Origin: Trichobilharzia szidati
Lineage: Eukaryota > Platyhelminthes > Trematoda > Strigeidida > Schistosomatidae
Length of the DNA: 64,000 nucleotides
Assembly: GCA_944472155.2 (NCBI GenBank)
Contig: OX235273.1
Span: 35,685,204-35,749,203 of the forward strand
Reading direction: 5' to 3'
The notes under the pieces are model-generated. The model ran no database searches. It was not told the DNA's origin and was given only the letters and a program-made list of their open reading frames with translations. Position 1 is the stretch's first letter. Each line of letters opens with the position of its first letter. Positions 11,390 through 23,019 of this stretch are shown in pieces. Both the position numbers and the translations under genes were made by a program.

Positions 11390-11500
11390 AATTGTAATAG
11401 CATAATATTCTCAAGTGAACTGAGTACTGAAAATGTTGTCAAGAAGGACCACGAAGACTTCACAGTTAAATCATCCAAGTCAGCGAACGTTATAATACCA
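11390..11500 (+). repeat. Fragment shared with the PLE 3' flank
   Basis: This matches the segment just after the Penelope-like frame at about 14285-14350 (ATATTGCGCTGAAGATGTTG there; ATATTCTCAAGTGAACTGAG and AATGTTGTCAAGAAGGA here). It is probably a solo 3' end of a Penelope-like element. The call rests on pairwise similarity only. Confidence 0.4.
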
Positions 11501-11997
11501 AGAAATCAGTTCTGTTATATGTAGAAAAACGTATACTTTGAATTTTGAATTCTAAAGACTAAGAAAGTCAACCTTAAATTCATCACTCTGCTTTCGTAAT
11601 CTTGTTTGAATGCAATGAATGACTGACTGTTCAATTCTTCATGAAATACTTCGCATGTTTCTTTATCAAGTTTTCTTGCCAAGTATGCTAACATTTTCAC
11701 AAGGACATACCAATGAAGATGACGTCAACAGCCTTTTCCAGGAAACAAATGATTCAATAAAAGAAGGGTGATAAAAAGCTCATACATCCAAGTTTTACAT
11801 AAGGCTGCAAGATTTTGAAGTTCCAGTAGCGATGTTGTTATTTTGACTTGGTGGGGGTTGCTAGCCTCACGGCCAAACTCTGTTCTTTTCTCTGGGATTA
11901 CTGTCAGCTGGTAAACTGGAAGATGAGATTTAGGAGTTTGCTGATGGAGAATCCAGTCTGAACCACATGTCATTGATCCACTTATGCACTGAGCGAG
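11500..11997. other. No recognisable gene
   Basis: Only short frames without motifs. It forms the left flank of the inverted-repeat element. Confidence 0.4.
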
Positions 11998-12004
11998 ACA
12001 TTCG

Positions 12005-12782
12005 GGCCAAGTTAAACTTTAAGCACCACTAACAACTACCAATGGAGTGCGACCGCACCAATGACCTTGAATCGATCACTGAGCAAGTTGGTGAGACCTG
12101 GCATATAATGCTGTCATCATCAATAAAATATGCTCATCGAAGCGTTGTGCTATTAAATGGGATATCTGGCAAGTTTCAGCTTAGGTTTGGGAAAGATTAA
12201 GTTACGCTTTAAGCCAAGGAAAATTTAGAGTTAGGTTAACCTAATAAAGGTGACATTAGGGTTAGTTCGAGTTAGATTACAGTTAGTTTAGGGATATTTT
12301 CATGTTAGGGTTAGGTTCAGGAAAGATTAGGGTTATTGTTAGGGTTAGAAGACCTAAATAATTACATGGATAGAATGTGGTTATATTACTCTGTTGATAT
12401 AAGAATAGAACTTGTGCACTGTGGTGGTAGAGTATAATTCCATTATGGGTAAAATTAATTTTGATAAAGTCTCACATTGTTTGTTTCGAGCACAATTTAT
12501 TGCTCAGGAAAAATTACTGCATTACACTATGAGACTTTATCAAAATAAATTTTACCTACAATGGAATTGTACTCTGTTGATACTCCAACCTAAAACTGAG
12601 AGCTATTTTTACCATATGTGAGAGGAAGATATCCTCTGTAACACTTCTCTACAATTTTTATGCATTTTTTTCATAAATGTATGTATTCCATACACAAAAA
12701 TGCCTCCTTCACGTGATTGGTGCGTTCGAGGTCATTTGCTGATTGGTAGTTAGTTAGTGGTGCTTAAAGTTTAACTTTGCCA
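12005..12782. mobile_element. Non-autonomous element with terminal inverted repeats
   Basis: The left terminus GGCCAAGTTAAACTTTAAGC (continuing to ACCACTAAC, 12005-12033) is the near-exact reverse complement of the right terminus ending at 12782. The similarity continues inward through CTACCAAT and CGCACCAAT. The 7-bp repeat ACATTCG flanks both ends (11998-12004 and 12783-12789), consistent with a target-site duplication. There is no transposase. Inside are a second hairpin (about 12410-12470 against 12525-12585) and a degenerate TTAGGG stretch. Superfamily not assigned. Confidence 0.7.
12215..12350 (+). repeat. Degenerate telomere-like TTAGGG array
   Basis: Repeated imperfect units (TTAGGTT, ATTAGGGTTAGTT, GTTAGGGTTAGG, TTAGGGTTATTGTTAGGG) resemble the TTAGGG telomere unit. 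The array lies inside the inverted-repeat element. Confidence 0.6.
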
Positions 12783-13203
12783 ACATTCGTATTAAAAAAT
12801 ATTGTAATCATTGTTGTTGTTATCAGATTTCTTCATCTTTCTCATTGTAACTTACCAAATCAGGTAATAATGCTGTGTTATTTGAAGCTTGGGAAGGAGA
12901 ACAATAGGGTGAAGGTATTTCCAGACAGTGCATTCCAAAGAGAACGAAATACACATACTGGATTCCATTGTTAACTGGTAGTGAATGCCTTTCAACCTTA
13001 TTTTCAACTTCATCTATACAAATAATACCCATTTCCTTCCATTTTATTTAATAATTCACTTTCTTTAACTTCCGTTCCATCAGTCACTGAGTACAGTCGC
13101 CTTAATTATTGATCACAATTATTATTCCCTTGGGTTTCGACAGGAACATAGGACTGCGGCAACAAATCCCCATTTAACTCTCTTTTCTATAGTCTTTTGT
13201 TGG

Positions 13204-14187
13204 ATGGCTCCGCAACTGCCCATATGGTTTCATTTCCTCATTATATCATATCATATGACAGGTTTTAATATTGATAAGAATCTATCGTTAAGTCGCTGGT
13301 TATTTCAAGGAACAATATATTCAGCCTTAGATAGATGTCATAAATTAATAAACAACATATTTGAAGACATCAAATTCACAAGAGAAGAAGAATTAGATAA
13401 CAAAATCCCATTTTTTGACGTCTTAATCAGGAGAACCAACACAGGAGATTTAGAAACACAAGTATATAGAAAATCAACGCACACAGATCAAATACTCAAC
13501 TATACTAGCAATAATCCAATTACTCACAAACGAAACTGTGTGCAGACATTGTTTAAAAGAGTTCAAACACATTGTAGCACTCCAGAGTTGAAAAAAATGG
13601 AAGAAAAGTACCTACAAACGGTCTTCAAAAAGAATGGTTATTCACAAAATTTCATCAAAAAGTGTTTAAAGTCGAATCAAAACACCAACAAGAAACCATC
13701 ATCAAAGACCACAAGAAAATTCATCCTACCATACATGAGAAATATCTCTGAAATAACAGCTGGAATACTGAAACCGTTTGATATAGATATAGCACACAAA
13801 CCAGTCAAATCGCTTAATTCGATATTATGCAAACCAAAAAATCCAACAGAAAAAAGGGATAAAATTAATACCATTTACAAAATAAATTGTATGAACTGCA
13901 ACAAGCATTACATGCGCCAAAGTGGGCGTCCCCTTCGAATTAGAATCCAGGAACACAAATCAGCCGTGAAAAGACACGATATGTATTCTTTAGTATCAAT
14001 GCATATAGACAATTGTGGTCATCAATTTGATTGGGATAATGTCAAAATCTTAGACAGAGGAAACACCAAAAGTGCCAGGGAATTCCTAGAAGCCTGGTAC
14101 TCAAACGAAAATGCAATTAACAACCACGTTAATATAGACCAAATCTACCAATTAATAAAAAGTAAATCAGGTGACCAGAAAGTTTAA
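13204..14187 (+). pseudogene. Penelope-like element, RT end plus GIY-YIG nuclease
   Basis: The open frame of 327 residues starts upstream of clear homology. Residues from about 37 carry the RT C-terminal part (KIPFFDVLIRR, YRKSTHTDQILNY), then a linker, then a GIY-YIG-type nuclease from about 215 (YKINCMNCNKHYMRQSGRPL, RIRIQEHKSAVKRHD, HQFDWDNVKILDRG). The diagnostic Y-I-G is altered to Y-M-R, which should harm the nuclease. The catalytic RT half with YVDD is absent. In PLEs this single protein reverse transcribes and cleaves the target. This is a 5'-truncated copy. Confidence 0.85.
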
Positions 14188-14559
14188 AATCCAAGTCAAT
14201 AGAAAATGGTCAATACATATGTAAAGACGGTTAGCGGGAGACGCAATTATATCACTCATGGAAAGATTTAAATCATTTCACTTTGTGCTAAATATTGCGC
14301 TGAAGATGTTGTCCAGAAGGATGACGAAAGCTCCGCAACTAAACCAACCAGCTCAGAGAAGACTATTAATTGCAAATAGATGTAAACCGCCAAAAACAAA
14401 AAAAAACTTTTGTTTAAATTTAAAAATCAATCTAATTTTCACTAATGAATGACTACAAGATGAAACTGACTAGAAGTTCCAGTAGTGAGATGTAGTGATC
14501 AGTGTAGAGCTAACCATGTCAGATATGCGGATGAAATACTCACCAAACAAATTGACCAG

Positions 14560-14740
14560 CGAATTATGCAAAAGGATAGAATTCATAAGGTTGGACTCCG
14601 TCCTAGTAACTGAATGACCAATGAGTTCACCTTCAAAAACAAGAACGACCTGGATGCCTGATACTGAAGAGTCCTGAACTAGGACGAAACAGCTGTCCGG
14701 TACTCAAAATGAAATTAGTCCATGATCAGATTCATTAAAT
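14560..14740 (+). mobile_element. SINE-alpha fragment with hammerhead-like module
   Basis: The module at about 14668-14715 has intact CUGAAGA, perfect stem II GUCC/GGAC, GAAAC, palindromic stem III ACAGCUGU and a GUC site. Three bases of the stem I/core boundary are missing, so stem I pairs poorly. The tRNA-like head is badly decayed. Confidence 0.55.
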
Positions 14741-14744
14741 CTTC

Positions 14745-15195
14745 TTTATTTTTTTAAAAACAATTTCAGAGAAGCGAAATGAAACATTTGTAGAGTTCTA
14801 GTTTTGTTACATTTCTTATGTAAATTTAAAAAAAATGGCGATTATTTATTGATCAACATTGCATGAACACGTGTTATTTATACTCAGTTTACGTGTAAAC
14901 AGTGTTTGAATATTCTAGAAACATTATACATTTATTCTTACAAAACAAAACAAAACAAATTATGTGAATTGAAATCACATGTGAGTTTTATTCATAAATA
15001 AAACTGAAAAGATTTAAGACATGTTAGAAAAAAAAAACAAGCAAAACAAAAAATAATAAAAGTATCAGTAATTCGATCATATTGAAATATTTTGAATTGA
15101 ATTTGAAAACAAAGAAAGAAAGAGAGAAAGAAAGTGGAGCAGCAGACAAATACTTTCAGACTGACTATGAATGAATGAACCATGATGAGTTAGAG
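14745..15195. other. No recognisable gene
   Basis: Very AT-rich sequence with oligo-A/T and AAACA-type low complexity. It leads directly into a CR1-like copy. Confidence 0.45.
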
Positions 15196-15199
15196 AATT

Positions 15200-16440
15200 A
15201 TTGAAACTTAAGAGGAAGAATTTTCTCTTTTCATTCTTCTTACATGATTTACCTCTTTCAGACGAAATCAACTTCGTCAAATATGCAGATGACCTGACTG
15301 TATCGTTTCCCATTAAGTCTCAGTCAGTCTGTTTCAAATTAAATAGCTTCCTGTCGGACATCAGTCAGTGGTCTAAACTAAATGGTCTCATGCTGAATCC
15401 CTCAAAATGCCAGACTATTGACTTCTCCCTTAGGCATAAACGAGATCTACAAACACTAGTAAGTACTATCATGAAGCCTGTTGCATTGAGGGTACTAAAA
15501 TTGAAACTAAGTCTAATGCAAAATACCTCGGTCTAGTTCTATCTTCCGACCTTACTTGGACATCTCATATCCTAATGATTTCTAAGAAAGTGTTCTGTCT
15601 AACCTAATACAATAAGAAACTTAGACAATCTGGAATCACCCAACCTCTACTTTCACAATTTGTCAACTCTTGTATCTTACCTATTCTACTTTACTGCTCC
15701 CCAACCGTTAGTCTTTCCTGGGCTACTGAAAAAGGACTATACCATCCTGAGAAGGATGTTGAAGGTAGTTAGTAGGACTAGTGGTGTAAAACTCAGTCAG
15801 CTCGTCACTACATTAGTTGAAAGGCATCTGAATACATGCGAAAAATGGTCTAAAACCATACTCTCCGACCCCCAACACCCCCTCTATTCCCAACTCTCGC
15901 CTTGTATCTCATCAAGTAGAACCAGAAATCAGTATAAAATAATCTATGCTCGTACAACCAAGTACAGGAACTCAACGATACCATACTTGGCCCGTGTTCT
16001 AAGCGACAGAGACAATGTTAAGCGCGAAACCTATGACTTGCTTTGTTATTAACAACATAATTTTAGGCTCTTTTATTTCTCTCTTATTTTGTACTCTATA
16101 GTGAACTCCTTCTTAAACATACTTAGCTACCTAAATTATTAACATTGGCTTACTTTTTTGTACTTTACTGTATTCCTTCTTTTGTGTATCTACTGGTTCC
16201 GACTATATTAGCACTATGAGTATTACAAAATTGTCCTGTCATTAACCATCATGTAATTATTAGTTTTTGTGGTTGTTTTTTCTTATTTTTTATTTTTTTC
16301 GGCAATATTAACTGACAATCATTGGTTGTGAACGCCATTATCACCACCTTAAAATTTTGTATTATGCAGGATTACTCACACTACCACTACAAACACTGCA
16401 TTAGACCTGACAATAAAAAACAAAACAACAACCCTGAAAT
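15200..16440 (+). mobile_element. CR1-like LINE, RT palm to 3' UTR, two frameshifts
   Basis: The frame 15201-15536 carries the RT catalytic block NFVKYADDLTVSFPI and the thumb start LNGLMLNPSKCQTIDF. After a frameshift, 15660-16052 carries VFPGLLKKDYTILRRMLKVV, LVERHLNTCEKWSK and the C-terminal RRETYDLLCY. The YADD box is intact, but the frame is broken near 15480-15540 and by a stop near 15605 and the 5' half is missing, so the copy is dead. A T-rich 3' UTR follows. It shares protein sequence with 6946-7545. Confidence 0.85.
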
Positions 16441-16594
16441 GTTATTTTATGATTGTTTAGTGTTGTTTCAACCAAATTAACTGATCATCTTGGCGATAAA
16501 CATTCTTAAATATCATTTCATAACTTCTTGTATGACTATAGCTTTACTGTCACCATGCATAATCACATCATAGCTTCCACTACCCAATACTGAG

Positions 16595-16828
16595 ATATTA
16601 TTATATGCTGTTTATTTTCCTTTCTACTTCTTGGTATTTTTTCGCATTTTTAAAAATTATTTTTTTTGTTTTTTTGCTGTTGTTGTCTTTATATTTATTT
16701 TTTTTGAAATACTCCTTTAAAATGTTGGATAAAATTAGATGCAAATATTGTAGATATGTGCTGAAAATTCCACACTGTACCACTAGTACTGTTTCTGGAA
16801 TAAAGCAAATTATTATTATTATTAAAAT
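16595..16828 (+). mobile_element. CR1-like 3' UTR end and tail
   Basis: It ends with ATTCCACACTGTACC...GGAATAAAGCAAATTATTATT, as at 6528-6620 (minus) and 37255-37325. It is probably the end of the copy starting at 15200, with unrelated or diverged sequence at 16440-16595. Confidence 0.65.
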
Positions 16829-16892
16829 TAGGGTTCGTGATGAAATTAAACGAACTACCTACTCCATGGAAAAGTAACAAGGCATATTGTGA

Positions 16893-17188
16893 TGGTAGAA
16901 GACGAGAGACTTGATGAAGAAATGTTTACTTGCAATTAGTGAAACTACGTATACTTTATCTTCAACTCACCATTTGCACAGATCTTCCGTGTTGTGCCTG
17001 CTACTTCTGGCCTTCCTTCATATTGTGTGTGTTTCTTTGTGTTCCTTTCACGTCTCCCATGTATCTCCACAACGCTGTATCATTTGCTTTCTCTGACATC
17101 AAATCTATCTCCCTGCTATTTGATGTTTTTATGCCTATGAACGTCTCTTTATATACTACTGATAAATCTTATCAGTAGCACACGCCAA
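16893..17188 (+). mobile_element. Unclassified element E, about 300 bp
   Basis: This is similar along its length to 26185-26490: GGTAGAAG at the start, a central TCCTTTCACGTCTCCCATGT region, and the end CTACTGATAAATCTTATCAGTAG, a short perfect hairpin, followed by CAC.CGCCA. It has no coding region. It is called mobile because an empty site exists for the second copy. Confidence 0.6.
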
Positions 17189-17544
17189 AATGTAAGCGAA
17201 CCGAGTGTTTTCACTTACATCTTCTTCAAGCTTTACTTTAATTTATATAGCTTTATATATATAAAAATTTAACCAATGACGGTGAGTTTGTGGATCAAAC
17301 ACTAATGATGATACGCTGGTTCGAATGGGTTATCCTAGTAAATATTGTGTAAAATAAAGAGAAACCGACAACAGCTAAAAAGAAACAACTGTTCCTAAAA
17401 TTGCAGTTTAATGGGGACATGGCTAGTGAAATCATACATCTAAGGTTATCTAGAGACATAAAACGGACTAATACTGCTGCCACCCTTTGTTTGTCATTTT
17501 CCAGTTGACCAATTATGATTGCTCAAGCGAAAGACAAGCTGTCT

Positions 17545-17745
17545 AACTGTATCATTTTTATATGCACTTATAAATTTAGCTGTTCCTATAGAGAAAGCTA
17601 TATAGGACTAACAAGGTTATCTATTGCATTCCATCGAACCTTTAGAACGGAATTCAAGCCCTCCTTTTACACACAGCTGAAGCTATGAGAATTGGAGAGA
17701 ACAGTCCTAGTCTTTGTGTACAACAAAAGAAGTTTGTTCTTCCTT
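17545..17745 (+). pseudogene. PLE GIY-YIG nuclease fragment
   Basis: In one frame the sequence reads TYKFSCSYRESYIGLTR, the first motifs of a Penelope-type GIY-YIG nuclease including the Y-I-G triad, then decays. The C-terminal AEAMRIGENSPSLCVQQKKF-like tail appears after a frameshift (about 17670-17735). Confidence 0.65.
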
Positions 17746-18229
17746 TTTTCTGTCCCTTGGTGATATATATACTGGTGACTCATCAATATTGATTTTTCCC
17801 ACCTGCATCATTGAATTTACTGAATTTCCATTGATTGTTAATATTTTTTAAATGTGACATTGATTTTTCTAACTGTATAAATACGGAGTTTTGTTTAACA
17901 TTTTCGACTGTTGTAGAGACAGTAAAAGCTCTCGTATCAACGTCCAGTCTTCCTTTCTTTGTCTTGCGTGCCCGGCGGTATTGTTGTTGTTGTTGACATG
18001 CGATTAGGACAGATTAGCCAGCGCATTAGTTAGATTCGCTCGTAGTCTACCAGGTCATAATATTCACACATAACACTTGGCGTAGGTAAATTCTGATTAA
18101 AATCCTCCCACCCTTTCTTATTTTCCATTTTCGCTTCGTACTTTTATGATATTGGGAGGCGATCATCGGTGTGTAGTACTGAAAAGTCCCAAGATGAATG
18201 ACTGAATTTCAATAGAGACCATTGCATAG
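17746..18229. other. No recognisable gene; possible PLE flank and SINE-alpha scrap
   Basis: AT-rich sequence with a GTTGTTGTTGTTG run near 17980. A hammerhead-module scrap (TAGTACTGAAAAGTCCCAAG) lies at about 18174-18195. Confidence 0.4.
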
Positions 18230-18231
18230 AA

Positions 18232-18702
18232 GTATGGCAGTTCAAGTTGCCACAGCTCATGTAGCACACAAAATATAGAGAAAAGAGATTCAGAATTACT
18301 ACAATTAGCAGAAATGCTCAGAAGAAGAAGAAATAAAAGTCACATGGAAAAACATTAAGGTCCAATGGATTTGGGATATCACAAAGAGTTAATGTGCTTG
18401 CGCCTTTGAGAACACTTCTGGGCTATATCGCTAATAGTCCTTAGCATCCTGAAGAACTCAGACAGGCAATAAACACCTCGATACGTGACTGGTTAAAAGT
18501 AACTGTCAGAGACTTCAGGAACTGATGTCAGGTCTTGACTCAACCACCCTTAAATAATCTGGTGTCAGCTAATATTGCTTCGTTAGGTAGACAGGGGTTT
18601 GGCAAGCCAAACACGTCTCTTAGCCATCTCAATCGAGTTAGCTTCACAACCTCACCAACTGACTGGTCCTACTTACCTAATACTCTATGCCTAATCTCAA
18701 TT
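18232..18702 (-). mobile_element. Old RTE-A copy, 3' part, interrupted
   Basis: On the minus strand, 18232-18300 matches the RTE-A 3' end (GTGTGCTACATGAGCTGTGG and TTGAACTGCC). Then comes the C-terminal coding region with many changes (compare 47090-47440). It is interrupted at about 18703 by the RTE-B copy and resumes at 19823. Confidence 0.75.
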
Positions 18703-19822
18703 ATATATTATTATTGTTCCCTTGGATTCCTAGTGGAGCATAGGGCTTCAACTGCACGTCTCCACTTGATTCTGTCTTCTGCTGTACTTTTCACCTGCAT
18801 CCAAGTTATTCCATACTGTTTCAACTCCTCTTCACACGATCTCCTCCATGTCACCCTTGGACGTCCCACTCGCCGCTTCCCTTTCGGGTTCCACTCGAGC
18901 ACTGGTCTGAAGCGCGATGTCACCCAGCGGCCTCCTCAGCGAGTGTCCAATCCATCTCCATTTTCTCCTGCATATTTGTTGAGCGATTGGTTCTTGTTTT
19001 TTTCGTTCCCATAGTTTCTTGTTGGTGATCCTTTCCGACCATTTGATCTTCAGTATAGAGCGAGAGACAGTTGTTGATAAAGGTTTGCAACAGGCTGTTG
19101 GAAATATTCTTTGTCACCCGCCAAGTTTCTGATCCGTATAGAAGAACTGACTGACTTGACGTTTGTATGGAAAATCCGAATTTTGTTGTTGATGGTGAGT
19201 GACGAAGATTTCCAGATTGGTTTCAGGTTGATGATGAATGTGTTTCTCGCCTTCCCGATTCTCGATTTGACATCCTCGTCCGTTCCTCCTGTAGTTGAGA
19301 CAATGCTCCCTAGATAAGTGAAAGAAGTAACCTCTTTCAAATCCCTCCCATTGATGGTGATTGGCGCTGGATGTTGCTGCTGTTGTTGTTGTTGGTTGGT
19401 TATTTTCATAACCTCCGTCTTGTCTATGTTCATCTGGAGTCCTGTCTTTGCTGCTTCTTCGACCAGTTCGTCGGTTTACACTTGTAAGTCTTCGATTTTG
19501 TGTGACATCAAACATAAATCATCCGCAAAATCCAGGTCTTCTAGGTTGTTCACGTCGGTCCAGGATATCCCTGTCTTCCCTTTCCCACTGTCTGACGCAT
19601 AATCCAGTCCACCACAATTAGGAATATCATTGGTGATAATAAGCACCCTTGTCTGACTCCTGTGTTTACTCGAAACGCCTCGCTGAGTTTTCCGTTGTGG
19701 ATCACTTGACATGTGCCGTTGTCGTACAGCTGTTGAATAAGGTTGATGAATATTGGGGTACGCGTAGTACCGAGTAGTTTCCAAATTCTTCGCGGCTGTC
19801 GAAGGCCTTCTCAAGTCTTTAT
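18703..19822 (-). mobile_element. RTE-B nested in RTE-A
   Basis: Minus-strand, 5'-truncated RTE-B. It spans the partial RT thumb (frame 19476-19814, containing FAKNLETTRYYA..., GISWTDVNNLEDLDFADDLCLMSH, where F-A-D-D is the catalytic box), the Gln-rich MNIDKTEVMKI segment (19050-19433), and the C-terminus KGKRRVGRPRVTWRRSCEEE (18711-18923). The AATAATA tail lies at the 18703 end. Several frameshifts are present. The FADD catalytic box is retained, unlike the other copies here. Confidence 0.85.
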
Positions 19823-20035
19823 ATTATGCCGCCTAACACAGGAGATAGAACGCAGACACGTATGATCAAAGACAGCTAACGTTTTCATATCTTTTACATT
19901 CTATGACCATATCCCTCAGTCATAATGGAGGACGAAGTGAACAGCTGCAGAGTACACACGTTGGTTTGTTTGGTAACCGGATATCATGTCTATGCCAGAG
20001 ATGACGTGAGTTGACAGATGTCACGCAAGCCTTTT
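19823..20035 (-). mobile_element. Old RTE-A copy, continuation
   Basis: This continues the copy cut at 18702: GGAGATAGAACGCAGACACG (compare 47455-47480) and GGATATCATGTCTATGCCAG (compare 47590). The frame is destroyed. The two halves join across the nested RTE-B in the order expected for a single RTE-A. Confidence 0.75.
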
Positions 20036-20269
20036 GTTTCAGTGCCAAAACTCACTCATTTGATGTAATTCCCCTAATAATTAAAATAGTCAACATTTTG
20101 TATCAATTCACTCCCTGTCTTTAAGTTAAGAGTCGGTTTATTCTAGACTTGTAGCATCAAATCTTACTAGACGAAGTAGCTCTCCGGTATCTTCATGTTC
20201 CAATAACTCTACTGATTTCTGTTCGCGAAGAAATCTACAGTGAAATTATTCAAGTCCTTAAAAACACCA

Positions 20270-20420
20270 TAGCCATTGGTTGAGGTTAGCGCTATATGAT
20301 GAATTGATAGAAGTTAGAATTCACCAGTTATTGAATTCCAGCCAAGATTTCTGAATGATCAACGAGCTTGGCCTCATAACCTGAAGTTGTCGGGTTCAGT
20401 CATTCGCTCTTCTGCTAGAA
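20270..20420 (+). mobile_element. SINE-alpha head fragment
   Basis: It contains GATGAATTGATAGAAGTTAG (the 5' block) and a decayed tRNA-like region ending GTCGGGTTCAGTCATTCG. No hammerhead module is recognisable. Confidence 0.5.
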
Positions 20421-20924
20421 TCACTATTCATTAGCCTCACCATACAGGTAACTGAATAGTAAAGTCTAGCACACTGTGATACCTAACAGTCTCCGGTCTG
20501 ATTTGTGAAGGTTATTGAAAAAAACCACTCACGTCAAACAGTTGGGCTTACTGACTGGATCGAAGGGGATCTGAATACCAGAAGGTCGCTTCATTAGTCT
20601 GAGACAAGACTCATCAGCAGTGTACCATGTTTCACTCAGATCAGGAAGCCAAACGAGCAGAGTGAAGCCACCATCTGGTGTTTAGATTACTGTTGTCTGG
20701 TTAGCAAGCCGTACTGGTTGACATGGTTGGTTTGCAACTACTTATAAAAATCAGTAGTACAATCCATCTGTTTTCGATTCAGCTATCACTTTCTAACTGT
20801 GATACACAAAAGATATAGCGTATATAAATAGCAGTAATAAAAAAGATTTAGTAGTTCCTGTAGAAAATTCTAATATACATGAAGCCTTGTAAAGACTGAT
20901 TTTGATTAATATTATTATCATTAT

Positions 20925-21775
20925 TATTGCCTTGGACTCCGAGGGGAACATAGGGCTTCAACAGCACATCTCTACTTCATTCTGTTCTCTGCAGTCGTTT
21001 TTAATTGACTTTACTATTGCTGATAAGCTTCCATCTCCTCTTCACACGATCCCCTCTATGTCAACTTCGAACCCAGAGCCGACTCGTCGTTTCACATTCG
21101 AGTTCCATCAGTAGGACTGGCGTGTGATATCACCCAACGGTGTCATCAGAGTATGCCCGACCCCTCTGCATTTTCTTCGACATATTTGTTGGGCAAAAAA
21201 TTCTTGATTCCTTAGTCTTTAACCTTTCTGGCCATCTTATCTTTAGTATCGAGTCAAAGAAGCTGTTAATAAAAGCCTACAATAGCCTGTTGGAAAATCT
21301 CTTGGTGAAGCGCACACCAAGTCTCTGAACTGTATGGATGCACTGACTTGATATTAGTGTTGAAAGTCCGAGTCGTGTTCCTTATACTGAGTGCAGCAGA
21401 TCTCCACACCGATTTCAGATTAATAAATATCTGTCTTAATTTTCCGATGCTGGTTTTAACATCCTCATCGGTGTGGCCTGTAGTTGATAAGTGAAAGTGG
21501 TGACTTCATCCAAATTTCTCCCGTTGATGGAGATTGGCGGCTGGGTATCTTCATAATATCTATCATCTCTATGTTCATTTGAAGTCCAGTATTGTGTTTT
21601 TGTTATCGTCTGTAGATCCTTGAGTTTGTGTGATATGAGGTATATAAATCATCCACGAAATCCAGATCTTCTAGAGTTTTTTTGTCCGTTCAACTATTGC
21701 CTGTCTCTTTGCTTCCCATGATCTCAAAATAATCCAGTCCACTACAATAAAGAATATCATAGACGACATAAGAAG
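20925..21775 (-). mobile_element. RTE-B, 3' part, decayed
   Basis: Minus-strand copy starting from the tail ATTATTATTGCCTTGGACTC at 20925. It contains the family C-terminal region and reaches the FADD-proximal segment near 21660-21700 (AAAACTCTAGAAGATCTGGA on the minus strand). There is no long frame; it is older than the neighbouring copies. Confidence 0.75.
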
Positions 21776-21784
21776 GGATAGATA

Positions 21785-22340
21785 AAAAAGTTCAAAGATA
21801 ATATGAATGAACATAACCACTCACATTAAATGTGTCCTCTGAAGCATCTGGCTTCTCTTACCACAAAACATTCCATAAAACTGCCATGAAACCATTATAG
21901 ATTTTCATTCTGAAAAATATGTCTCAAGCCAATGAGTCACATGAGTCTTCACTCAGGGAATCATGATGGATTTAAAAGCGGACACACGCTTAACCACAAC
22001 AGAGTCACATCTTGACTTCTTCACTTCTCTCGACAATTTTCAAAGACAGAAGACATATGCTAGGTGAGTAAATCAGTGTTCTAAGATGATGCCATCACTT
22101 ATTGGAAGAGGATTTTCATTTCGACAAACATGCATCAATAGAACTCGGAGTTACTTACAACAATAGGGTCCCCACTGAATAGAAGCTATCACATGGAGAC
22201 AGTGATGATCACGCACCTCGAGATACAAGAAGTTTTCATCATGGAGAGGCCAGAATTTTAAGATCGTTTAGGGCGGAATTTCATGCACTATACCTTACAC
22301 TGTCCGGACTAACTAATCAACTGAGTCTCAATATAGAAAG
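21785..22340. other. No recognisable gene
   Basis: No motif or repeat family recognised between an RTE-B and an RTE-A fragment. Confidence 0.4.
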
Positions 22341-22344
22341 TTGC

Positions 22345-23012
22345 ACACAAGTGCACCAGTTCAAGTTCCCACACTCCGTGCACCACACAAAGGTAGACAA
22401 ATGAGATAAAACAGAGATCTAAAACTACGACCATAACCAAAAATGTGCGGGATAAAGAAATAATAGTGACAGTCAAAACGTAACGGTTTAATATATATGG
22501 GAGATCACACAGAGTGAATGCATCTGCTCCACTGAGAACGATTTTCAGTCATATCACCAGTAGCCTCTAGCCACTCTTCCTTAGAATCCCGAGGACTCCA
22601 AACAGGCAGTTTACAACTCCTTAAGTGGCTCAACTTAACTAACACAATATACATCCATGACTCGAGATGTCAGAGTTCTCGCTAGTGATGTGCTGCGAAT
22701 CACCGTGGGTAAGTCAGGATGTACACTTTTTAGGGTCAGACTTTTCTAACCCCAACTCCACACAGAGTGGAGAGGCAGTACAGCTGGCATGGTGGTCATC
22801 TGAGGTAGGACTTTGCCTACAGACCCCCCCCAGCATAGTGCAGAAACTTCTTACTCTATGCCAGTAACTACTTTTAGTCTAACCGCTATCCTAACAACAT
22901 TTCCGGCATAGTAGGACCCACAGGAACATTAGTTCCAGCCAGTGTATCTTTTTGGGTCATTGGGATATACAAACCCGATCACCACATCAAGGTAGCAGCT
23001 ATCGGTTGGGAA
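22345..23012 (-). mobile_element. RTE-A with both ends but large internal deletion
   Basis: On the minus strand the 5' end (22900-23012; compare 50530-50667) and the 3' end (22345-22640; compare 46920-47215) are both present. They are joined through a small endonuclease-region piece (22640-22690; compare 49960-50010). About 2.8 kb, including all of the RT, is missing. Since RTE copies are usually 5'-truncated, retention of both ends is notable. Confidence 0.75.
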
Positions 23013-23019
23013 CTACCAA

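Noticed and set aside
14900..15000. AAAACAAAACAAA runs as functional elements
   Set aside because: Simple low-complexity AT-rich sequence typical of this genome.
16605..16877. Phe/Leu-rich frame as a transmembrane protein
   Set aside because: It is a T-rich CR1-like 3' UTR ending in the GGAATAAA tail.
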